From the NCBI RefSeq assembly GCF_014695975.1, contig NZ_JACJPI010000042.1:124001-188000 (forward strand): a DNA stretch of 64,000 nucleotides, in the 5' to 3' direction. Shown here piece by piece: positions 54,430 through 63,602 of this stretch. The position numbers and the translations under genes were made by a program. Positions within the stretch are counted from its first letter, which is position 1; each line of letters begins with the position of its first letter. This stretch comes from Leptolyngbya sp. FACHB-321 (GTDB lineage Bacteria; Cyanobacteriota; Cyanobacteriia; Leptolyngbyales; Leptolyngbyaceae). The notes under the pieces are model-generated. The model searched no databases. It was not told the DNA's origin and saw only the letters and a program-made list of their open reading frames with translations.

Positions 54430-54551
54430 AGCATCGACCCATGAGAGACAGTGCAACCGCCTAGATTAAAGAAACCTTTACGTCTGACCTTAAAACCTAC
54501 TTAGAGGCAATATTCAGAACGCAAGCTTTCTACTAAAACACCCGCTTGGAA

Positions 54552-54908
54552 CTAGCAGGGAACCAAACTTCCTTCACCTTGAGCTTCAGCACTAATAGAG
54601 CTAGCACCCTTGACCCGTACAGATGGAAGCTTTTCCTCAACTAACGCACCAGATTGAGCGCGTAGAGAAACCAATTCACCATCTTTCAAAATGGAAGGAG
54701 AGGAACATTCGTTACACGTATAGATCTGATAAGCCTTTCCGTGCGCTGCACCTTCATAACCGTCAACCAGCTCACTATGAGACAAGTAGAACGCGATGGC
54801 GCGTTGAGCAATATCCGTCATTGTCTCAGAATCAAGTGCTGCCCGAATTTTGATTTGACGGTGCAGCTCTGGCGGGAGATATAACGTAACTTTCTGCTTG
54901 TCTTGCAT
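54552..54908 (-). CDS. Ribbon-helix-helix domain protein
   Basis: From the ATG at 54908 the protein is 118 aa and begins MQDKQKVTLYLPPELHRQIKIRAALDSETM, the ribbon-helix-helix DNA-binding fold also used by CopG-type regulators. A later CNEC pair and a final C may bind metal or pair as disulfides. The polar tail (VKGASSISAEAQGEGSLVPC) is variable. It lies 123 nt upstream of the AAA ATPase gene on the same strand and may control that group. It has no toxin partner, so an antitoxin role is unlikely. Confidence 0.85.
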   Translation of the reverse strand: MQDKQKVTLYLPPELHRQIKIRAALDSETMTDIAQRAIAFYLSHSELVDGYEGAAHGKAYQIYTCNECSSPSILKDGELVSLRAQSGALVEEKLPSVRVKGASSISAEAQGEGSLVPC

Positions 54909-55141
54909 AGAACTCTCAGTTGTGTACCCGGGTATGTAATGAAGAATATCGACTGAACAGCTTGCTGTCAAGACACCATGCCGTCATGACGGCAACATCG
55001 TTACATCTAGTTACAATTGTCTGGTGTTGACATAGCGTATTACTAGCAGATGTAAGGACAGTAAAACCTAATGTAGGCAGTGCTTTTAGTGCTTTAGTTT
55101 TTGAAGACGGACTTTTAAGGCTAAGCAACTAACACTTGGAT

Positions 55142-55410
55142 CTAGAGCCTGTACCAATTAAGCCAGATAGCGGTGGCCGCCAGAGAAACTGCCTCTAGAA
55201 AACTCTTTGAGTGCTTGTCATAGGAGATCCGCCTAGTAACGACATAGCACCGTATTGACAAGCAGTCGTTTGTTCTTGACGTTGGCTCCTATATCACCTT
55301 CGCGTCTAGGCAGTAAGTCTTTGGTTCGTTTCCATTGCTTATCTCGTAGAGCGTATCGTCGTGGTGTCAGCTATTCTGCTTGAGTGTATCTGTACCTCTG
55401 TTTTATCTAG
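55142..55410 (-). mobile_element. Decayed IS5-type transposase fragment, internally deleted
   Basis: Reading the reverse strand, one frame gives RRYALRDKQWKRTKDLLPRREG...NKRLLVNTVLCRY*ADL, the N-terminus of an IS5-family transposase. Almost at once another frame gives RRISYDKHSKSFLEAVSLAATAIWLN, its C-terminus. About 200 residues are therefore missing between them. CTAG is present at both boundaries (55142-55145 and 55407-55410), possibly a target duplication. No clear terminal inverted repeats were found. Confidence 0.7.
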
Positions 55411-55547
55411 ATTCATGGCACGTTCTAGAACAGCGCTAGCACAACGAAGAACTAAGAATGAAAACACCTGCCAACGTCGCAATCTGTTAAGGCAGCAAAA
55501 TCATGCCCCTATAGGAAAAATTCGACTTTATTCAATTTGTCTCCCTT

Positions 55548-56039
55548 TCATTTGTCGCGTTCAAAGGAAAACTGCACTTCATGTCTGGCTACTTCCCGCT
55601 TGAGGTAGAGCGGATGTTTGGGTTGTCCTAGCTTCGTGGTGCCCAAACAATAAATCGGCTGATTACCCAGCAACGCCATTACACACCGATCGCGCCCTTG
55701 CAAGCGACCACCATTTCCTCAGGCTAGAATAATCTGGTCTACTCGCTGCCCCAGGTCTGCTAGGTAGCGATCGTTCTCAGCCCCAATCGGATCGGCAACA
55801 CAGCGTAGCTCTGTTGGATAAGCCGTACAGTAAGCAAAAAGATTCACGACTTCTAGCGCACCAAACCCCCATACTCGTGCGAAATCTAGACAGCGCCGAA
55901 TGGTCGGATCGTCAACAACTGCATCTGCCTGACTGGGGTTCAGCATCACAAAGCCAACTTTTGCCGCTCTTGTATCCCACGATCGCCAAAGCAAATAGCG
56001 ATAGTATCCAGTGGCATCAAAGGTCGCGCCAGATTGCAT
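55548..56039 (-). pseudogene. DUF1643 gene interrupted by an in-frame TGA
   Basis: The frame from 56039 reads MQSGATFDATGYYRYLLWRSWD...VGFVMLNPSQADAVVDDPTIRRCLDFARVWGF, then DQIILA, and meets TGA at codon 107 (55719-55721). It then continues in frame as GNGGRLQGRDRCVMALLGNQPIYCLGTTKLGQPKHPLYLKR to TGA at 55548, giving the usual family length of about 163 residues. Family members carry a Trp at the interrupted position (LAWG), so TGG to TGA fits exactly. DUF1643 proteins have no proven function. The decayed IS5 fragment lies about 140 nt downstream. Confidence 0.8.
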
Positions 56040-56140
56040 AGAGGGTAAGGGGCACTGGGAAACAAGGGGTGCTGAGGAAGCAAGGGAAGTCTAAGGAAGG
56101 CTAGCGTTTGATTGACTGCCGTTTTGCCCTTTGCCTTGCC

Positions 56141-56755
56141 TCACTTCGCCAATTCGGTTGTCACTTCATTCACCTGACGGCGTTTAAGGACAGTGCTCTC
56201 TGATCGTGGCAGTAGGTCAAACAATTCGCGCAACTTCGCATCGATCGTCTCAAACGGAACAATACCGTTTTCGTTCAGCACGACCTTACCAGAAGCATCA
56301 AAGAGCACGACTTGCGGCACCACGCCTGCGTAGTAGTAACCTGGCTCTGTATTTGTATAAGAGGGCTTTGAAGGAATCGAATCAACTCGAATTGGCAACA
56401 AATCCGCTGCCTTGCCATAAAAGGCTTGTAGTTGAGAAATCACTGCCGTGTATGCCTTACAGTCCTTGCTATCATCAACATAGAAATATAGCAACGCAGG
56501 ACGATCGCGCTTTAATGCCTCTGCTAACGTAAACTTCGGCGGTACCAGCGACCCATTGCCCGCATAGAGCGTAAAAATTTCCCCATCGTAGCGGTCGTCC
56601 GTCAACCCTGCTAGCGCTGGTGGCATACTTAGCACCCCTAGTCCAATAGCCATAGCTAGGCACAGCCATAAACCACGCTGAAACGTTCTTCGTCCCCAAT
56701 CAACACATGCACCCGCGATCGGTAACTCTAACCAGCGCAACTGCAAAACTCTCAT
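56141..56755 (-). CDS. Thylakoid photosystem I accumulation factor (thioredoxin-like)
   Basis: From the ATG at 56755 (MRVLQLRWLELPIAGACVD) the protein is 204 aa; the track uses a TTG 29 codons upstream in purine-rich spacer. It has one N-terminal membrane helix (LWLCLAMAIGLGVLSMPPALA) and a lumenal or stromal thioredoxin-like fold (FTLAEALKRDRPALLYFYVDDSKDCKAYTAVISQL, VVPQVVLFDASGKVV). The CxxC motif is reduced to KDCK, so it is unlikely to be a classical oxidoreductase. Homologues are annotated as needed for photosystem I accumulation in thylakoids. Confidence 0.82.
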   Translation of the reverse strand: MRVLQLRWLELPIAGACVDWGRRTFQRGLWLCLAMAIGLGVLSMPPALAGLTDDRYDGEIFTLYAGNGSLVPPKFTLAEALKRDRPALLYFYVDDSKDCKAYTAVISQLQAFYGKAADLLPIRVDSIPSKPSYTNTEPGYYYAGVVPQVVLFDASGKVVLNENGIVPFETIDAKLRELFDLLPRSESTVLKRRQVNEVTTELAK

Positions 56756-57079
56756 AAACCCGAATACTTTCGTAACGTCTCCCTTCTCATTCTCTAGCAA
56801 TCGAGGACAGAAGCAAAGGCAAAAGCAGAGGACAGAAGGCAAGAAGTAAAAGTAGCAAAGCGCTAGCCTTCCCCAAACGTCCCTTACTCCTCCTGCCCCC
56901 TGCCTCTTAACCCCTTACCCTAAAGCAAAGTTGTAGCGAGTTTAGGTTAGCCTGTGATAGAACTGTATGTAAGTAGCAACGCCTACAATTATCAGCTTGA
57001 GCTGAAAAAGCTTGAGTAGCAGCAAAATCTGGCGCGATGTAGGCAGCTAGGTTGTATCAGTGAGTCGAGAGCGTCCAGT
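56756..57079. other. Intergenic region upstream of the Fur-family gene
   Basis: Pyrimidine-rich (CTTACTCCTCCTGCCCCCTG) on the left and AT-rich on the right, with GCTTGAGCTGAAAAAGCTTGAG near 56995-57017. No Fur box was identified with confidence. No gene seen. Confidence 0.4.
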
Positions 57080-57526
57080 ATGCAAAACAATGTAGCAGCG
57101 GAAAAACCAATTCGATCGCTTGAAGATGCCCTTGATCGCTGTCAGGCGTTAGGCATGAGGTTGAGCCGTCAACGACGATTCATTCTTGAGTTGTTATGGC
57201 AAGAAGAAGAGCATTTAGCTGCGAGAGAAATTTATAATCGCCTCAACCGTCAGGGCAAAGAAATCGGTCATACATCAGTTTACCAAAACCTTGAAGCGCT
57301 CTCTGAGCAAGGCATTATCGAGTGCGTTGAGCGTTCTGATGGCAGACTGTATGGCAACATTAGCGATTCTCATAGCCACGTCAATTGTCTAGACACCAAC
57401 CAAATTTTGGACGTTCACATTGAGCTGCCAGAAGCAATCTTGCAACAGATTGAGCAGCAGACAGGCGTTCGCATTACTGACTACCACATTGATTTCTACG
57501 GTTATCGCAAGCCTCAAGATCAGTAG
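57080..57526 (+). CDS. Fur family transcriptional regulator, PerR/FurC-like
   Basis: The 148-aa protein has the Fur winged helix (RLSRQRRFILELLWQEEEHLAAREIYNRL) and HTSVYQNLEALSEQGIIE. In the dimerisation domain the usual CxxC zinc sites are absent: HSHVNCLDTNQILDVHIELPEAI has a single Cys, a feature of the cyanobacterial peroxide-type (PerR/FurC, Slr1738-like) branch. The HVHI and later HIDF residues may still bind metal. It probably senses metal or peroxide stress. It converges with glmM and shares a hairpin terminator. Confidence 0.9.
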   Translation: MQNNVAAEKPIRSLEDALDRCQALGMRLSRQRRFILELLWQEEEHLAAREIYNRLNRQGKEIGHTSVYQNLEALSEQGIIECVERSDGRLYGNISDSHSHVNCLDTNQILDVHIELPEAILQQIEQQTGVRITDYHIDFYGYRKPQDQ

Positions 57527-57536
57527 AAATTTAAGT

Positions 57537-57572
57537 ATTGAGGCGCTCCCGTCGGAACACCTCAATTTTATT
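57537..57572. terminator. Bidirectional hairpin between the Fur-type gene and glmM
   Basis: ATTGAGG (57537-57543) pairs with CCTCAAT (57560-57566) with an inner TCC/GGA stem, followed by TTTATTTAA. It lies 11 nt after the Fur-type stop codon and 27 nt before the glmM stop codon on the other strand, so it can serve both. Confidence 0.75.
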
Positions 57573-57592
57573 TAACGAACCCCCAGGTATCG

Positions 57593-59149
57593 TTAGGCAA
57601 CCAGGTATTGCTGCACGACAGCTACCAATGTTTCGGTCCAGTACGTTACGAGATCGGCAGTAGCAGCCTCTACCATGACGCGAATAAGGGGTTCTGTGCC
57701 TGAAGCCCGCACCAGAACACGTCCTCGATCGCCCATATCGGCTTCTGCTTGAGCGATCGCCTGTTGCAGCGGATCGCAGTTTTGCCAGTGCAGCCGACGA
57801 TCGCGGTCTTCTACCCGCACATTTTGCAGCCGTTGAGGATAAGTTTGAAAGCTCTGATCGACCAGCGTCGTTAACGAAACGCCCGACTGCTGCACCAGCG
57901 AGGCTAGATGGAGTGCTGTTAGCAAACCATCACCGCTCACACCATAATGGCTACAGAGAATGTGACCTGACTGTTCACCACCTAGCACCGAGCCGTGGCG
58001 CAACATCTCAGCATGGACGTATTGATCGCCAACCGCAGCACGAATCAGCGTACCACCCTGTTTTTCCCAAGCACGTTCAAAGCCCAGGTTGGACATAACA
58101 GTTGCAACGATCGTATTGCCAGGTAGCTGCTCTGACTGCCGCAGGGTTTGCCCCCACAGGTAAAGAATGTAATCACCATCTACCACGCGACCACTAGCAT
58201 CCACTGCCAAAACGCGATCGGCATCGCCATCAAAGGCAAACCCCATATCGGCATGATGCATTTTCACAGCCGCCTGAAGTGCCCCTAAATGTGTTGAACC
58301 ACAGTTCACATTGATACGACTACCATCTGGCTGGTCATGGAGGCAAATGACTGATGCACCAAGCGAGCGAAACGCCTCTGGTGCCAAATGCACGGCTGCG
58401 CCCCACGCCAGATCCAGGACAATACGCATTCCTTGCAGCGGTAATGCTGCTTTTGATAGAGGCTGCTGAATGGCAGTGAGATAGTCGTTGAGCAACTCTG
58501 AGCGATAATAATGCTGCCCATAGCGACCGTTATCATTAATCGCTAGAGTGCTTTTACCACGTAAAGCTGCCTCAATTTGCTCTTGAAGTGCTAGCGCTAG
58601 CTTGCTGCCGTTAGAGCCAAAAAACTTGATGCCATTATCGTCCGGTGGATTATGGCTGGCAGAAACCATCACACCCCCGATCGCCTCAGACGCATTGGTC
58701 AGATAAGCAACGCCTGGAGTTGGGCACAAACCCAAATTCCACACATCTAAACCCGCTGCGTTTAACCCGGCTGAGAGTGCCATCGCCAGCATATTGCCAG
58801 ACTGACGTGAATCCTGCCCAATCACGACCGGACCCAGCGCCGCTGCTTGCGATCGCCCCGTTGGAACCATCTGTGACCGCAAAATATGTCCTGCCCAAAA
58901 CCCAATTTGTAAAGCTAGCGGCGCGGTAAGCAAATCCCCAGCGCGTCCACGAATGCCATCGGTACCAAACAGGCGACTGGTCGGTAGGTTTAACCCGCCC
59001 CAACCTGTGTTAGCAGTTGCCAAGTTAGTCGTTTCTTTACTAACTAATGGCGGTGCTATAAAGGACGATCGCCCTAATTCTGTCGATCGTAAAGACGACG
59101 CAATGCCGATATCATCAGACTCTTGCGTCCTGACTGGAGATTGAACCAT
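57593..59149 (-). CDS. glmM: Phosphoglucosamine mutase
   Basis: The 518-aa protein has the active-site loop [20 protein letters not shown] with the phospho-serine, the metal loop [14 protein letters not shown], the sugar-binding GGEQSGH and the phosphate-binding [16 protein letters not shown]. The N-terminal 57 residues before [14 protein letters not shown] are an extension longer than in E. coli. It converts glucosamine-6-phosphate to glucosamine-1-phosphate for peptidoglycan and LPS precursors. Sugar specificity for glucosamine rests on the FGTDGIRG start and SHNPPxDNG loop. Confidence 0.96.
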   Translation of the reverse strand: MVQSPVRTQESDDIGIASSLRSTELGRSSFIAPPLVSKETTNLATANTGWGGLNLPTSRLFGTDGIRGRAGDLLTAPLALQIGFWAGHILRSQMVPTGRSQAAALGPVVIGQDSRQSGNMLAMALSAGLNAAGLDVWNLGLCPTPGVAYLTNASEAIGGVMVSASHNPPDDNGIKFFGSNGSKLALALQEQIEAALRGKSTLAINDNGRYGQHYYRSELLNDYLTAIQQPLSKAALPLQGMRIVLDLAWGAAVHLAPEAFRSLGASVICLHDQPDGSRINVNCGSTHLGALQAAVKMHHADMGFAFDGDADRVLAVDASGRVVDGDYILYLWGQTLRQSEQLPGNTIVATVMSNLGFERAWEKQGGTLIRAAVGDQYVHAEMLRHGSVLGGEQSGHILCSHYGVSGDGLLTALHLASLVQQSGVSLTTLVDQSFQTYPQRLQNVRVEDRDRRLHWQNCDPLQQAIAQAEADMGDRGRVLVRASGTEPLIRVMVEAATADLVTYWTETLVAVVQQYLVA

Positions 59150-59254
59150 ACACTAAAGAACCCCACACAACACACTCATTGTGGAGGATAACACTTTCTT
59201 TAGAAAACCGACGCTGGACAGAACCAGTAAGTTAAGCGTCTTCTCTATGCGCCT

Positions 59255-59563
59255 CTATACGCCCGCTGCCTCAAGGACTGGTTGTATGGTTCCCCAGGTT
59301 AATCCCTGCTGGATGTAGCGCGGTTCATTAGGGTCATAAGGACTATGGAGCCGATCGATCGCTTGGATGATGGCATGATCGGGCAGCACTGGCAGATCAG
59401 GATCAAACGCAGTCGATCGTACTAGAGAGCTAGAGAAACCCCGAAAGATAGCAACCTGATCAACGACACCATCTACCTCAGCCATCACAAGCAGCACTTC
59501 TTGCGGACGCTTTTCGGTATAGCGTTCCAAGCGAGTTCCTGCTGTCGGCGTCAAATCAACCAT
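59255..59563 (-). CDS. Conserved hypothetical protein
   Basis: The 102-aa protein (MVDLTPTAGTRLERYTEKRPQEVLLVMAEVDG) has a compact alpha/beta look with LLVMAEVDGVVDQVAIFRGFSSSLVRSTAFDPDLPVLP and a helical end. Similar short proteins occur in cyanobacteria and plant chloroplast-targeted proteins, but no function is known. It starts 5 nt after the DUF3177 stop codon, so the two are almost certainly one transcript and may act together. Confidence 0.78.
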   Translation of the reverse strand: MVDLTPTAGTRLERYTEKRPQEVLLVMAEVDGVVDQVAIFRGFSSSLVRSTAFDPDLPVLPDHAIIQAIDRLHSPYDPNEPRYIQQGLTWGTIQPVLEAAGV

Positions 59564-59568
59564 GACAT

Positions 59569-60171
59569 CTATTGCCCTGTCGCCGATCGACCCTGCCGAC
59601 CTAAGCGAACGACCACAAAGTAGCCCAAATAGAGCACATAAACTGCCAATGCCACCAATGCTAAAAAGCCTAGAAAAAACGGCTTTGTTGTAGCATGGAT
59701 GGCTTCTCTAAGCGCCCAAGGTGGCTCAAGCCAGAGACGGCAAAACGGATCTCCTAACAGCGTATTGGCACCCAAAAAGGCACAGCGTAGAACTGGTATT
59801 TGAGCCAGCGCACCTAAGCCGCAATAAATCGAGACCGCCCAGCGCCAGGATGTAAAAGCCAGTTTTAAGCGACTAGACGGCTGCTCTGAAATTTCTTCGT
59901 TCAAATCTGCCCAAAACCAGAGCGATACTGGAATCAAAAGCCGTGCCAGCCAGCCAGCTACAAAGCCAACAGGCAACGCCCCAATCAATAAATAGACCGT
60001 AATGGCTAGCAAGCTCGAAACACGCCAGTAAATAGCCAGAAGGCTCTGCATCGCTTCTGCTTTGGCAATAAATGTCCATAGCAGCAGTGCCAGCGGGAAC
60101 AACACTGTGAAAAGAAGCGCCAATCGGTAGTCTGTCCAGACAAGGGATGGCAACCAGGAAGGAAACGGCAT
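59569..60171 (-). CDS. DUF3177 family membrane protein
   Basis: The 200-aa protein has four or five membrane helices (LALLFTVLFPLALLLWTFIA, VSSLLAITVYLLIGALPVGFVAGWLA, LALVALAVYVLYLGYFVVV) and a cytoplasmic loop (DLNEEISEQPSSRLKLAFTSWRW). This is the cyanobacterial DUF3177 pattern, whose function is unknown. The next gene begins 5 nt after its stop codon. The start MPFPSWLPSLVWTDYRLALL fits the family. Confidence 0.85.
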   Translation of the reverse strand: MPFPSWLPSLVWTDYRLALLFTVLFPLALLLWTFIAKAEAMQSLLAIYWRVSSLLAITVYLLIGALPVGFVAGWLARLLIPVSLWFWADLNEEISEQPSSRLKLAFTSWRWAVSIYCGLGALAQIPVLRCAFLGANTLLGDPFCRLWLEPPWALREAIHATTKPFFLGFLALVALAVYVLYLGYFVVVRLGRQGRSATGQ

Positions 60172-60330
60172 AAGAATACGGTCAACGGCAAAGATAATAA
60201 CCAGTAAACATGAAAATTGACGAGTAGCCTCAACGCCAACTAGGCATTCTGGGTACTCGTCAAGATTCGCGCATCCAGTATACCTAAGGGCTACAGGAGG
60301 CGGGAGATAGGAACTTCAAGCTAACGGGCT

Positions 60331-60555
60331 TTAGTCCTCGTAAATCCGACATTCAGCCGCTTCAGGATTGTCGTCGCAGTAGATCTCAAGGGAGTTTTTC
60401 TTTGGTTTAGCTTGCCGTTGGTGAGCCGCTTCAGATTGCAGTTCTTCGACGGCATCCCAGGCTGCGGCACACTCAGGCGAGTTGCTGCCGCTAACATCAC
60501 AAGCAGCACGGGCTTGCTTCAACTCATCTTCAATTTTTTCTTGAATATCACTCAT
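60331..60555 (-). CDS. cp12: CP12 regulatory protein of the Calvin cycle
   Basis: From the ATG at 60555 the protein is 74 aa: MSDIQEKIEDELKQARAACD. Both redox pairs are present, C19/C29 (CDVSGSNSPEC) and C60/C69 (YCDDNPEAAECRIY), with the core AWDAVEELQ between them. CP12 binds GAPDH and then phosphoribulokinase in an oxidised, inactive complex in the dark, and thioredoxin releases it in light. It lies divergent from the FIST gene. The 14 upstream residues in the track are not supported. Confidence 0.96.
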   Translation of the reverse strand: MSDIQEKIEDELKQARAACDVSGSNSPECAAAWDAVEELQSEAAHQRQAKPKKNSLEIYCDDNPEAAECRIYED

Positions 60556-60966
60556 GGATTCTTCGCTGGTAATAATTCTCATCGAGTATTGGGGCAACGC
60601 AGATAAATTACTGCTTCGTAAGTTACGGTTGCCGTCCCAAACATCAGCACTTTGTCGATCGCCCGATCAATGTATGCTTACATCCATCGCTTTAGCCGTT
60701 TCTGCCTGGGTGAAGCAGAAAGCGATCGCACTTCAGTAAAGCTTGCCTCATCGCTAACGATTTTGGCTAACCTCAAAGAAGAGGCTAATTAGGCTATGCT
60801 CTACCTTTACTTATCGTAACGCTAACTCCACCTTACCAGATCCATTGATCGCCATGGCGAAGCTTGAGAATTGTTGAGGTGGTTCTAAGAATTGCTCGTA
60901 ATCGTTGAGACGATCGAAACATTTCCAGCTACGCTGAGAAGCATCCTTTGCCTCAAGGGGGAACGC
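60556..60966. other. Divergent intergenic region between cp12 and the FIST gene
   Basis: About 400 nt with no recognisable gene. It should contain both promoters. Short ORFs in the track (60412-60739) look like chance frames. Confidence 0.4.
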
Positions 60967-62238
60967 ATGACAGGAGGAGACAGCGCGAATGCAATGCAGT
61001 GGGTCAGCACCTTATCAACTCGTCCGTCCTTAGAAGCCGCCGTTGATGACGTGGTGCAAAAAGCACAAGCGCTACTAAACAATGCACCCACTGTTGGCTT
61101 TGTTTTTATTGCCGCTGCGTTTGCCAGTGAATATTCTCGGTTGCTGCCGCTGCTACGGGAGCGGTTGCCAGACATCCCACTGATTGGGTGTGGTGGTAAT
61201 GGAGTCGTAGGGTCGAAGGGCACAGAACAGCCCCAGGAAGTAGAAGATGAACCCGCGATCGCGCTCACCTTGGCAACCTTGCCAGACGTTAATGTGCGAT
61301 CGTTTCATATCACGGCAGAACAGTTGCCCGACTTAGACAGTGCGCCTGATGCCTGGGTGAAGTTAATCGATGTGCCTATTGACGAGCAACCCCAGTTTGT
61401 TTTGCTGGCTGATCAGTCATTTCCCAAAATTAACGACCTCCTGCAAGGACTTGATTTTGCGTACCCTGGCTCAGTTAAGGTGGGCGGCGTTGCCAGTGCA
61501 GCCACCCCAAACGGCAGTAGCGGCTTATTTTGTAATGCTCATCTACATCGTGATGGAGTCGTTGGCATTGCACTCAGTGGCAACGTTGTCTTGGAGACGA
61601 TCGTCGCGCAGGGTTGCCGACCGATTGGGCAACCGTATTGGGTAACAGAAGGTGAGCGAAACATTCTGCTAGGGTTGGAAGAACAGGCAGATACTAGCCC
61701 CGTACCCCACGGCGGCGGTGCGCTAGTGTCACAAAAGCGTACGCCGCTAGAGGTCTTGCAGGATCTCATTCAAACGCTGGACGCAGATGACCAAATGCTG
61801 GCGCAGAATTCGCTGTTTGTTGGTGTAGCGCAGAATGAATTCAAGCAAGATCTGGAACAGGGAGACTTTTTGATTCGGTATTTGCTCGGTGTCGACCCAA
61901 GAGTGGGCGCGATTGCAATCGGCGATCGTATCCGCCCCGGTCAGCGCATTCAGTTTCATCTGCGCGATGCCCAGACCTCAGCCGAAGATCTGGAAATGCT
62001 GCTAGAACGTTACCAACAGACTAAACCAGCCTCTGCGATCGGAGCGCTCATGTTTGCTTGTGTCGGACGAGGCAATCGGCTGTATGACGAACCTAATTTT
62101 GACTCCCAGCTTTTTAGCCGCTACTTACCAGATGTGCCCCTCAGTGGCTTCTTTTGCAGTGGTGAAATTGGTCCTGTTGGTGACAGTACGTTTCTGCATG
62201 GGTTTACGTCTGTCTTCGGTATCGTACGCCAGCCATAA
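60967..62238 (+). CDS. FIST domain sensory protein
   Basis: From ATG 60967 (MTGGDSANAMQWVSTLST) the protein is 423 aa; the track adds 25 residues. It carries the FIST N domain (PTVGFVFIAAAFASEYSRLL, LPDIPLIGCGGNGVVGSKG, PGSVKVGGVASAATPNG) and the FIST C domain (FLIRYLLGVDPRVGAIAIGD, LMFACVGRGNRLYDEPNFDS, LSGFFCSGEIGPV). FIST modules bind small ligands, possibly amino acids, in signalling proteins. Here both domains make up nearly the whole protein, with no fused output domain. Confidence 0.9.
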   Translation: MTGGDSANAMQWVSTLSTRPSLEAAVDDVVQKAQALLNNAPTVGFVFIAAAFASEYSRLLPLLRERLPDIPLIGCGGNGVVGSKGTEQPQEVEDEPAIALTLATLPDVNVRSFHITAEQLPDLDSAPDAWVKLIDVPIDEQPQFVLLADQSFPKINDLLQGLDFAYPGSVKVGGVASAATPNGSSGLFCNAHLHRDGVVGIALSGNVVLETIVAQGCRPIGQPYWVTEGERNILLGLEEQADTSPVPHGGGALVSQKRTPLEVLQDLIQTLDADDQMLAQNSLFVGVAQNEFKQDLEQGDFLIRYLLGVDPRVGAIAIGDRIRPGQRIQFHLRDAQTSAEDLEMLLERYQQTKPASAIGALMFACVGRGNRLYDEPNFDSQLFSRYLPDVPLSGFFCSGEIGPVGDSTFLHGFTSVFGIVRQP

Positions 62239-62315
62239 GCGTAGCGTTTGAGTGTAAGTGCTAAGTCTGTATGAGCCTTCAGCAGTCAGCGATCAGCTAA
62301 AGACTTCCATCAACT

Positions 62316-63419
62316 TTAGGACAACAATAGCGTGGTGTTGTTATCGATGCACTGCAGCTGACCGTTAGCGTCGATCGCGCTAAATCGCTCGAAGTAACGA
62401 CGAGCGGATGCGGGAAACGTAGGGAAAGCAAACCTTGCATCACCATTGGCGAGATCTGCCCAAAAGGAGTGTAGATGGGGAGCCAATTCCGCTGCTTCTG
62501 CCTGAGACAGCTTTAACGGGGGCTGCATCAAAAGTTGAAGCATGAACGGCTGGGATCGCTCGCCCATGAAGTCACGCGACGTTTGCTGTAACGTCTCCCA
62601 ACCGGGTACTGATTCAACCCGTCCAGAGGCAATGTGCAGTAATCGCTGCCCACGATCGTCCGTTCGCAACTCCAGCACACGATAGGGATGCGGATAGCTC
62701 ACTAGCGATCCCGTCGTGATGTCATAAACGCCCTCAGAGCAGGCAATATCCTGCACGTGCAAATGCCCTGTAAATACGAGCTGTACCTTTGCTTCTCGCA
62801 GCATTTTTAACAATGTCGGCGCATTGTCTAACATATAGCGCTGCCCTATTGGGTTCCGCGACTGCCCCGGCAAATGCTCCACAACATTGTGGTGAATCAT
62901 CACTAGAATCAAATCGTCCTGATGCTCTGCCAAAACGGTTTGCAGCCAGCTTAATTGTGCATCATCCAGGCAGCCAAGCTGTTTACCATGACGATCGAAC
63001 TGATTAGAATTCAACCCAATCAACCGTACTCCTGGCAGCAGTTGGCAGGTGTAATAAAGTTGCTCTGGATTGTCATAGCCGTACGAACGGTAGTAATGTG
63101 GAAAGTCCGCCAGCCCGATCGCGTTACCATCAGATTCCAACGTCGGTACATCATGATTACCAGGCACCACATACGCTGGGTAGGGCAGTTGTGCTAATCG
63201 TTCTGCCAGCCAGGTATGGTTTGCTGGTTCGCCATGCTGGGTCAAATCACCTGGCAGCAACAGGAAATCTAGCTTGAGAGTGCTTAGGCGATCGAGAATG
63301 CTTTCTAAAACAGGAATGCTCACTTCAACCAAGTGAAAGCGGCTGGGATGATTCCAAATGGTGTGGGGTAAAGCGATATGTAGATCGCTAATGACGGCGA
63401 AGCGAAAATTAAGACTCAT
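62316..63419 (-). CDS. Metallophosphoesterase (CpdA-like class III phosphodiesterase)
   Basis: From the ATG at 63419 (MSLNFRFAVISDLHIALPHTI) the protein is 367 aa. All the metal-binding blocks are present: ISDLHIA, LPGDLTQHG, VPGNHDVPT, MIHHNVVEH and FTGHLHVQ. This is the set used by calcineurin-like cyclic-nucleotide phosphodiesterases, but the family also cleaves other phosphoesters. The C-terminal 110 residues are a helical extension. It lies next to trmB, divergent across a pyrimidine-rich spacer. Confidence 0.92.
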   Translation of the reverse strand: MSLNFRFAVISDLHIALPHTIWNHPSRFHLVEVSIPVLESILDRLSTLKLDFLLLPGDLTQHGEPANHTWLAERLAQLPYPAYVVPGNHDVPTLESDGNAIGLADFPHYYRSYGYDNPEQLYYTCQLLPGVRLIGLNSNQFDRHGKQLGCLDDAQLSWLQTVLAEHQDDLILVMIHHNVVEHLPGQSRNPIGQRYMLDNAPTLLKMLREAKVQLVFTGHLHVQDIACSEGVYDITTGSLVSYPHPYRVLELRTDDRGQRLLHIASGRVESVPGWETLQQTSRDFMGERSQPFMLQLLMQPPLKLSQAEAAELAPHLHSFWADLANGDARFAFPTFPASARRYFERFSAIDANGQLQCIDNNTTLLLS

Positions 63420-63602
63420 ACGATCGATCCTAAGCGATGTGCGAAGCAATCAGCTAGAAGGGAAAGGCTAAAGGGGAAAGGCTAAAGTTAGAAAGCCATC
63501 ATCAGTGTTGACTAAAACGTATCCCCTTTCACCCTTCTACCCCTTCACCTTTTTACCCTCCACCCTTCATCCCTTATCCTTTCTCTAAGAGGCTCTTCTC
63601 AC

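Noticed and set aside
55361-55603. 80-aa plus-strand ORF
   Set aside because: It overlaps the transposase remnant and the 3' part of the DUF1643 frame on the other strand, which explain the sequence better.
5374-56039. Genetic code reassignment or stop-codon recoding
   Set aside because: The three interruptions use three different stops, and intact genes in the window end normally with all three stop codons.
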